From positions 61,973 through 125,972 of the forward strand of contig JAULBX010006220.1 in the NCBI GenBank assembly GCA_032358255.1: DNA of 64,000 nt. Reading direction: 5' to 3'. The notes below the pieces were generated by a model. That model worked only from the letters and a program-made list of their open reading frames with translations, made no database searches and was not told the origin of the DNA. Shown in pieces: positions 56,001 through 64,000 of the stretch. The position numbers and the translations under genes were made by a program. Within the stretch, counting starts at the first letter, position 1; each line of letters opens with the position of its first letter. Source of the stretch: Heterotrichella gracilis. Taxonomy: Eukaryota; Sar; Xanthophyceae; Tribonematales; Xanthonemataceae.

Positions 56001-59000
56001 TTACCTTGGGTGGCTCCGTTGTCATTTTGATGCCCCGCTGGAGGATGGACATGGGGAAATCTTGGCATGGGTTGCTGGATAGCCACAGCCTGAAATCCTG
56101 GTGTGATGTGCGGGAAGGTATGGCATCGACTAATTTCTCCAGGGTTGGTAGCCACTTGACCATCAAGTGGCAGTTTGCCAGGAACACCCAGCGGCCTTCC
56201 CGTATGCCTGCCTCAATAGTGGACATGGCAAGGGGTGCCTGTAATTGCACACAAGAAAAGTTGGGTTGAGCACGGCACCAGATACTTTGCGCGGTTTGCT
56301 CACTGGCTAATGTAACAGAGCACGGCGCATCCCTGCAAACAGCTACCTGACTGGTAATCTCTAGGATGGAACATGTAAAGTATCCTGTCCTGTGGGTTGC
56401 AAGCAAAGGTGTTTATCAATTGGGTGCCAACAGGTCATTGAGGTACTTGCCTGTCCTTGCCCAAGTGCCACGACATCAAGCTTCTCTGCCATGCTCTTCT
56501 CTGCTGCCACCTTGCGCAGGTTATCAAGTGGATCCATGCCAGGAGAGAGGATGAAAAGCAATGGAGTGGATGGTGTAGAATCTGACAGCGTCTCAGCCAG
56601 GTCAAGGGCAGGCGGCTCTACATACTTGCGGCCCAAGATGCTGGAAACGTAAGCGCTCGCAGCAAAAAGAGTTCTATCTGGCCTGTAATTGGCGAGCAAT
56701 CATTGGGTTAGCATATGAAGGACAAAAATGGGATTTATTGAGAAAGTGTACAGGTTTTGTGAGGGATCCGCTGGTGGGAATGGAAACACATTGTTGAGCT
56801 AAATGCAGAATACCTGAGGCAGCGAATGAGCAGGACTTTTTGTAGCAATGTCCACCGCGATCCCCAGGGATGAGGGAGGTCTGATGCTTCCGGTTCCGTC
56901 TGATTGTACCATTCTTCCCACTGAACCAAATTAGAGGAAAAGCTGGATGCAATGCCCTGCGCCAGTGTCCATTCCCGTGTTCAGTTCCACGATTGTCAGG
57001 CACATAATATGCCCAGTAATGTCAGCAAAAGTGGGTGAAGGTTTGGTCCCAACCTGGAAAGCCGGCAGGTTGTCCAACTGAACAATATTTGCCCATGAGG
57101 AATGGACAAGCCATGAAGCATTTGGCTTGGAGGCAGCAGGTTGTGCAGCTACTGCTAAGGCCTGTCCACCTCTCAGCAGAAATTGCCACTCTGACAAGTC
57201 AATCTGACCTTGAGTTTGTAGGATCGATGCGGACAGTTGAAGTGACAGGAGGAGCTTGTGCTTTTCAAACAAACCCCTGTAGCGACAGAAAAATCAATTT
57301 AAACTAATCGAATACTTTGAGATTAATTTATATTTAATATAAATTAGTTAAATATTCAAGAAAAATGTTGAATTGTTTCTTATATAAGGAAGCTTCAACT
57401 GCAATGGTGCCCATAGCTTGGCTGGCAACTTACCTGGATGCATACTTGTACACGGCGTACGTGTGATAATCATTTAAATGCCTCATGCGGTGCTGTATGT
57501 CGTCGTTCTTGGGGCTTTTGGCAATGGATAGCAGGAAGAGGGACATGTATGCTTCCAACGAATACTGGTACATCGAGTCCACTGCTTCGAGGCTGTTCAG
57601 TACAAAGTACAGTGCTGATGCACGCACAGCACATGGCTGGTACTGCAACGATGCCTCTTCAAGCTTTGCCGCAGTTGTTTCAGCCACCTGCACAGTGTGC
57701 CATGGGTTAGCTGTTCATCCAATTTCTGTCACGGTATCAGCATGGTGTTTGATGCATCACCACATGGATTGCAGCCAGTGACTGCAGTGCTGTGAGTCCA
57801 CTGCTCACCTGTAATGACTGATTGACCTGTTCCCAAGTTCTTTTAGATTGCTCTAATGCCTCCACCAGCTCAACATTGTCGAGGAGGGACCCAGATGCTG
57901 TTGACAGCAAATAAAGGATCTGGTCTTCAAGTTTCGCCTGTAAACATAGCATGGCTCTCGTAAGATGCACTAGTTTCTGGTGGTCATGCACAGTGTCCAT
58001 GTTGCATTTTCAGTGCAATTTGCTGGCAGCTAATAGCGCATACGTAACCGCCAGCGGTTCATCATGCAGTTGAATGAAAAGCATGGATACTAAATAGAAA
58101 TCAAATCCGGTTGTTGAAATACCTGTGTCCGCTTGCCCTCAGCAACCTTGATGACTACCTCCTTCTTTTGGCTGTCAAGGTCTGGTTTCTCATGCTTGAC
58201 AACCGTATTCAGTAACTGCGCTGTCAAACCTTCCTCTTTGACAGAAAAGTTGACCACCATGACCTGAGTTGCACACACTTTCTTCAATCTACCAGAAAAA
58301 ATAGGTGCTGTACCAGGCGGCACACTACATGATTGCCATGACCTTTCCATCAACTTCCTGCCAGCATTGCCAAAATACTGAGCACGCATCTCACCTTTGT
58401 TGTCAGTTCAGGAAGGAAGTGAGGGTTTGCAATTTTTGTGGCTATGTACAGCTTGAAGTCCTTGTGGAAATCTACTTCCTTGTCACCTATTTTGACAATG
58501 AGAGCATTTCCTCTCTTTATGAATGGTTTTGCAACAATATTGTCCAGCGAAGGATCCAGCTGCTCAGGAATGTCTTGCAGGAGAATTGGCTGACCAAGTC
58601 TCACAGCATTCTCAAGCTGTCGCAACAAGTCTGGGGCATGAAGGTCCACAATCTTTAATCCGTTTGCCTCTGCAAGGTAAATCAGGAACGTCAGTGACCA
58701 TGGCCGATGCGCTGCAAGCTGTAAGAATGACACTCAAGATTAATGGCCTATAGGGTACACCATAATATTATTGCAAAATGTATTAAGAGTATATTTTGGT
58801 GAAAACATGTCACATGACCACAAAGCACGCCCCACATTGCAATGTGTCGCCGCTATGTCTTAAATGCCCATTGCCACTATACCTTCCATGTTCTTTATCC
58901 AGTTCTTGGCCTGCCCCTGTGGGTCAATCATGAGTGGCCATCGTTGCCCTCGAGTGACCATTACACCATTTTCAGTGGAGAATGAATCAGCAGGTAACCC

Positions 59001-62000
59001 TTGCGCATTCCACGCTTGCAAATCTGTTGGGTTGCTCAAGAAGTCGGCGAAGTCAAACTCGTTGGAGACTGGAATGCCAAGCTCTTTCACCTGTTCAACA
59101 TTTCAGCATTTGGTGGGGTTAGCGGCTCTTTCAATTTTTTGAATAAGAAATGACAGCGCAATACTGCAATGCGCATTTAGTTTACCTGAGGTAGCCACGT
59201 TTTCTGTATTAGGTCCACACGATACAAACTTGGGAATGGCCCCGCGTATGAGATGAAAGCTGCGGCGATCAGGGCATCCCCTGGCAGACTAGCAGCTTGT
59301 GAGTCATACTGCTCTATTGACTGCTGCCACCTGTTTTTCTCAGCTGCAAGACCATTGACTAGCCGTGCGGCTCGGTTGAGCTTGCCCTCCAGGTCTGTCA
59401 GCTCATCTTCCAATGATTTTTTGTGCGCAAGTGACTCGTCATATTTTGCCTGTAATGTGACACGATTTAGAGCTTAGGACATCCTGTCAGTGCTGCAATG
59501 TTCATGGATTTATAAATCCTTCCCTGTGCACTATAATGGCCACAAAACATGCGTAAAAGAAGGGATATGTTCGTAAGTCAATGCAAAGTATTAGGGACTG
59601 CACCTGCAGCGACTCCACCCTTTGAAGTGCATCGGCAAGTCGTGCTCGGGCTGCCTGAAGAGCGGCCTGTTTCTTCAACAGGTTATTCTGTGCTTCCTGC
59701 AAGACATCCAGGCAAGCTGAGCATTTGTCATGATGTGGAGCATGCATTGTGCATGCCACTCTTATGAGCCGCGGTTTCTGCTCATATGTTTTCAGAAATG
59801 ACAGGGAAAAAAATGCTGACCTGAAGGCGTTGCCGCTTGGGCGCAATCTCCTTTGCCACGTTGCCATAGACCTCCATAGCTCTGACCCACATGCACAGTC
59901 CTTTGGTTGCAAGGGAAACCTTTCCAACTGCCTGTGAACAACGACAGTCATATGTCAACTTTATGCATGCATATGTGCAGCTCACAAGACTGGCCTTGGC
60001 CTTAGTTCAATACTGAAAATGTAGAAATATGTGTGCGCAGGTGCATCACCTCAGGAGTGAAGTCCGAGTTGCTAGTAAATCTTGCAAGTTTCTTCAAAAG
60101 GCTGTCGTCCAGCTGATCCTTATCAAACTTCAGTAACCGTTCCATGAAGCTTGGATCCGTCAACTGCTTTTTGGCCTCCTCCCAGGATGGAGGGCGCTTG
60201 AGTACTGTCATCACTGCTGAGAACGTAAGCTCCACAAGTGCTGGTGGTTTTGCATATGCCTGTAAGATAGCCAGGGATGGTCATCCAACGATATACGTTT
60301 TTTTGGTGGGATTACTAGGTGATTCAAATAATGCCAGGAAAGATCTGCGCAGTGCCGCATGTGCAAGACTGACTGCTAATCTGGCTGTATTGCTGGAATG
60401 CATGTAACTAACTAACTAAGGAACATTTCTTTGTGCTTCAAAATCAGACCAAAACAATGTGCGTTGGGTAGCCTGCATAAATTGCACAAGCGAAGCAACA
60501 ATGGTGGATGGACGGTTACCTTGAGCTCTGACATATCCTTTTTGGTCAGCACATGCAATGCTTCTTCAGCAGCCTGCAGGGCTGGAAGGGCCTTATCCAG
60601 TGCAAGCTGGCACTCTGCAGCTATGGCATTTGCCTCTTCAGTTTCGTTTTCAATTTTCTTTGTCTCTGCGTCCACCTGTGTTCAACGCATTGAGTAAAAA
60701 TGGACAATAATGGATGGTCACTGTAATGCATTGTTGTTAAAACTTGTAATGATAGCAAAATTAATAAAATGAAGAATCGCACCTGTTTTTGTTGCTCATC
60801 TGCAGTCCTCTTGTCTTGAAACAGTTTCACAACCAGCTCATCACAATCACCTTTGGCTTTAGCAACAACGACCTTTTTCTCCTCACAAACCACTTGCAAG
60901 GCAGCCACTTGAGTACTGGTTTCGATCAGTTTTGTAAGGCCTGACCTTAGTTTATCGGACTTGGATGAAAATTCCACGCGCTTTTCAGCCAACAATGTCC
61001 TGCACAGAATAATTATATATTAAATTTCCCATTTTTTGTTCATTTAATGATTTTTTGACAGTCAGCTTCAGATGATGACCGGTAACTGTAAGCTGCTCTG
61101 CATGCATCACCATACCACCCATGCATTGCGGTGCATAGTGTGCCAGCTGATTAAGACAAAATGAAATGAGCCCTGGTATCCAACAGGCTGGTTGATCAAA
61201 ATTCACCTGTAATTTGCTAGTGTTTCCATGTAGCTTGTTGGGGTCACATACACATGCCGCTTCACCTCCCGCAGCACTTTCTGGGACGTTTCTATGACTG
61301 ACTGGTGAGCCAACACAAACATGTTGCAGACGCTCAGCTTTGTCGCATCTGTGCCCAAATCCTCGTCCTGCAGCTGCTTTGTGGCCAACTCTAGCAGTGC
61401 ATCGCTGGGCCATTCAGTGAACCAATTGATGGTTGTGCAGTTGACTAGACCTGGGAACTTGCGGCAACGCTCCCGGAACAGCTCTCCAACAGGGCTCAAA
61501 CAGAGGACGACATGCAGGTTGGATTTTACCCTGCAGGAAGAAGAGCAATTGTCAGGGGGGAAATCTGAGTGACTTCAGTGTCAGCAGCACTGGCCACTGC
61601 TTAATTGCATACCATGGTAGCTGCATCTAAATTGTCAAAACAGCCAAATACCCACCTTGCGAGGAAGAACTCAAAGAGTTCATCTACAGTAGCAGACTCC
61701 ATCCCTGATGCAGTTGCTGCCCCTTTTACCTCCTCTGTTATTTGGGTGATTTCATCCTTGGCAAATAAGCCAGGAATTTCTCCAGATGTGAGAATGTTGT
61801 TGATATCTTCAAGGAATGTTTCATATGCAAGCTGGGACTGGTCAACCAAAAACACGGTGGATACATTGTCACATCCAACCTGCAAACAGATAAAATGGCT
61901 TATCCTGGGTCACATCACCACAGTCACGCGCATAGTGAGACAGTCATTCAGAAAAATGTGTGATTTGTTTTCTTGAAAATCAAACAGGGGGCGCCATTGC

Positions 62001-63751
62001 CTAAATGGCTGTCTTACATCCTACAGTCAGTACTGATCATCTTGATGATCATCCAATTATAGGCATGGTTTTAATTGTAATTCAAGTCCTATCAGGGCAG
62101 TAAATTGATGTACCTGCTTGAACAAATTCTTCATATCTTCTCGGAACTCAACAAGGCGATAAGTCTTGCTGACTTCAATTGTGAAGCACTTCATGTTTGC
62201 AATGTAGGCCGCCAGTTTGCTGAGTGATTTCCGCCCACTGCCTCCCATTCCAATCAGCAGTGCATGTCCATAGGGCTGGGAGATTATGCGGTGAATACGT
62301 GAAATGTGCAGTAAAGCATCTTTAAACAGCACCAGGTCCATGTTCTGGAGTTTTGGCTCAGAGTTGTAGTCGTCCAGTTTGGTAGCAACGGCTCCCTGGA
62401 AAAGAATGTCATACAGCGTGATAATTCATGTGATACAAGCACCTGTCCAATTGTAAGATCTCACCAGCAGGCACAATAATGACCATGGAAGCATGCAGAA
62501 CTGCACCTTGTGTTAAAGCTATCAGGAGTTTGCTAGATGTACTAGCCAGACATCACAGCTGCCGGTGGCCAGCTGCTTTGCAGTAACAGATGGCAAAATT
62601 ACTATCCAGCGTACCTTCAAGACCTCGATGTTGGCAACTGGCTCATATGACGCAGCATCCTTTTCAGGCATGAATGAAACAAATGGTGGGCATGCCGATT
62701 CTGATCCCGCAAACAGCAAATCCCAGCTGCTCAAAAACGATGATCGCAGTTTTTCATCCAGCTGGGCTTGGATCCATAGCTTGTCATCTTTGTCCCACAT
62801 TCTATCTCCAAGCACTCGGACAGTTTCATGGCACCATAGGCGGATAAGGGAATCCTACATGAACGTAAACGACTTGTCAAAAACATGTGTGGTGAAGAGC
62901 TCGCCCCTGCGCCACTCAATACGTAGCATGTACCCGGGTGGCCATGGCCATCAATCACATTGCATACTTTGGGTTCAAACCTGACGCAACTGTGCACTAG
63001 CTGTGTATATGCGTCAGGCATGTTGTCTGTGTATCTTGACTAGGCTCCACCAATTTAATTGCTAACTTGGCGTACCTCTGAATCAAAGATACTGCTGCTT
63101 CCCTGCATGACACCAGAGATAATCCTGGCAATGTCACGTGTATTGAACAGGTAGTGGCTCTTGTTGGGAGTAGGCAGTAGCTCTTTGGAAATCGCTCGGT
63201 ATATTTCAACCGTAGATTCACATATCTTGTCATTGAGAGACCGCCCTGATGAAGCAAATGCTGCTGGATGCTTGCTGCTGAGTATCGTTGTGAAGATTTT
63301 GACGAGCTGCGCATTGCTTGGGGGGGTGACGTTGATGCATGAGAACATTGCTTTAATACGCGGGCTTATCACATTTCTGCCCCCCCCTGGTGGAGCCATG
63401 GCTGCAAGAAGCTGCATATCCTTCACATGCTTGGGTTCACACCTGCGCCTATCATACCTGCAGCCAGCAATAGGTTATAAGTAAAGAAAGCTTGCAAAAT
63501 TCAGTTGATTATTTAAATAAAATAATCCAAGCGCAGAGGCAATGGATATATGTGAGGCCTGTTTGCACGCACAATACCTGTGATATAGTGCAGCAATTTT
63601 AATACAAATTGCAAACCTACCAGAATCCATAACTAGCCCACAGCTTCAAGAGCTCCAGAGGCGGGATGAAACCAAATTTGCTTTTCTGGGGCATATTCAA
63701 GTCATCTATGAATGTCACCAACTGCTTGCCACTTGATGGCGCAAAAACACC
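53029..63751 (-). CDS. Axonemal dynein heavy chain, C-terminal half (5' part outside window)
   Basis: Twenty-six minus-strand exons, from 63751-63621 and 63457-63076 down to 53325-53029, join in phase to about 1956 residues. Landmarks in order: AAA3 (FIDDLNMP, APPGGGRN), AAA4 with P-loop GMGGSGRKS near 62240, the stalk as two coiled-coil stretches around a microtubule-binding region (61000-59186, AYAKPPALVEL opening it), AAA5 (DPQGQAKNWI), AAA6 (NFSVKEEGL, LNDYHTYAVYKYASR-LFEKHKLL, LSPGMDPL) and the C-terminal domain (SNPCQDFPMSILQRGIK, VRR...PTAFLTAVLQ..AR, GLHLEGAGWDP, HWVMRGTALLL). It is an ATP-driven flagellar motor. The sequence looks more like inner-arm than outer-arm chains, but I cannot fix the isoform. 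One intron, after 56451, has a GC donor. Confidence 0.95.
54069..54277 (-). repeat. Three 39-bp in-frame mini-exon-like copies in a dynein intron
   Basis: After the exon ending at 54328, the intron holds blocks at 54277-54239, 54188-54150 and 54107-54069. Each is 39 bp and begins after GGCAG. The first two end before GTGAAC and the third before GTGAAA. They encode variants of the exon end (DMDKVAEALRNNK, then GMDRVAEALCNNM and GMDRVAEALLSNK). None has a stop and all are phase 0. Telomere-like CCCTAAACCC sequence separates them. Confidence 0.9.
60310..60420 (+). mobile_element. 5'-truncated LINE 3' end in a dynein intron
   Basis: About 110 bp match the LINE fragment at about 17770-17877: GGTTCAAA-like start, TGCCAGGAAAGA-CTGCG, GCCGCATGTGCAAGAC-GACTGC, then TAATCTGGCTGT-TTGCTGGAATGCATG and an (AACT)n end. 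The 5' truncation and simple-repeat tail suit target-primed retrotransposition. Confidence 0.8.
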
Positions 63752-64000
63752 CTGTACAAGGAGCACTCAAATGTAATGGTGACTATGCACCCAATGCAAG
63801 TGATGTGCACCGAAATAAATAAATAAATAAATAACTACGCTCCTCATCTCAAGAACGAGGGCGTTGGTTGAGTAAGAGACAGAATGAGAGAGAGCCAGCC
63901 TCGGAGGCTGGATATTCCCTCAAATGTCCCTACCATAATGGCCGAAGCCAGTTTGGCCCAGGGGCCTGACTCGGGTACGGGTCCTAGCCCTCCCCTCGTC
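63752..64000. other. Dynein intron, running off the window, with (AAAT)n microsatellite
   Basis: About 250 bp upstream of the last recognised dynein exon show no dynein similarity and are probably intron. An (AAAT)n repeat lies at about 63812-63833. Confidence 0.6.

Noticed and set aside
1-64000. CRISPR arrays, operons, ribosome binding sites or prokaryotic mobile elements
   Set aside because: Spliced eukaryotic genes span the window and no such structures are visible.
1-64000. tRNA or rRNA genes
   Set aside because: No cloverleaf-type segment or rRNA-like stretch was noticed on reading; a covariance search would be needed to exclude small RNAs.

Overview
This is a nuclear window from a green alga (Chlorophyta). 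All genes are split by spliceosomal introns, mostly GT-AG and about 100-600 bp long. The gene set combines chloroplast-associated proteins of the plant/algal lineage (a pTAC3-like PPR+SAP protein and an OPR/FASTK-like protein with a RAP domain) with an axonemal dynein heavy chain, so the organism has, or recently had, a flagellated stage. Short interstitial TTTAGGG-type telomere motifs fit a plant-type telomere. A trebouxiophyte-like alga is plausible, but the sequence alone does not fix the genus.

Layout, left to right. RBM25-like splicing factor, C-terminal part (+, 2-1785). MAD2 spindle-checkpoint protein (-, 2536-4206). PTRHD1-like protein (+, 5284-6160). RAP/OPR organelle RNA protein (-, 6965 to about 11155). 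LSM12 (+, 12062-13256). A tandem repeat, then a broken duplicate of WEE1 kinase sequence (about 14505-14900). An 18-exon coiled-coil protein of about 1460 residues (-, 14872-23896), with a LINE-derived fragment in one intron. Histone-mRNA stem-loop binding protein SLBP (-, 25406-27777). WEE1-family kinase (+, 28381-31860). A 3.5 kb repeat-rich convergent spacer. GPI-transamidase subunit PIG-T (-, 35356-40219). pTAC3-like protein (+, 41120-48818). A repeat-containing spacer. An unrecognised three-exon gene (+, 50839-52036). The C-terminal half of an axonemal dynein heavy chain (-, 53029-63751), whose 5' part lies beyond the right edge.

Exons were joined by hand from homology, GT/GC-AG signals and codon phase. 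For MAD2, PTRHD1, LSM12, WEE1, PIG-T, pTAC3 and the dynein segment the phase closes at every junction and no internal stop remains. The 5' ends of SLBP and the RAP gene are unresolved. Several genes belong to cell-cycle control (MAD2, WEE1, SLBP), but nothing suggests they are a functional cluster. SLBP and WEE1 are divergent neighbours.

The most unusual feature is a recurrent structure at exon/intron boundaries. Short segments spanning a splice site are copied in tandem into the adjoining intron, often separated by degenerate telomere repeats. It is seen in the RAP gene, PIG-T, pTAC3 and dynein. In the dynein gene it has produced three extra 39-bp blocks, each with its own AG acceptor and GT donor, all in frame. 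A dispersed copy of the dynein 3' end near 49.6 kb is interrupted by a clean telomere-repeat insertion. That points to break repair with telomere-repeat insertion and local duplication as a source of intron change.
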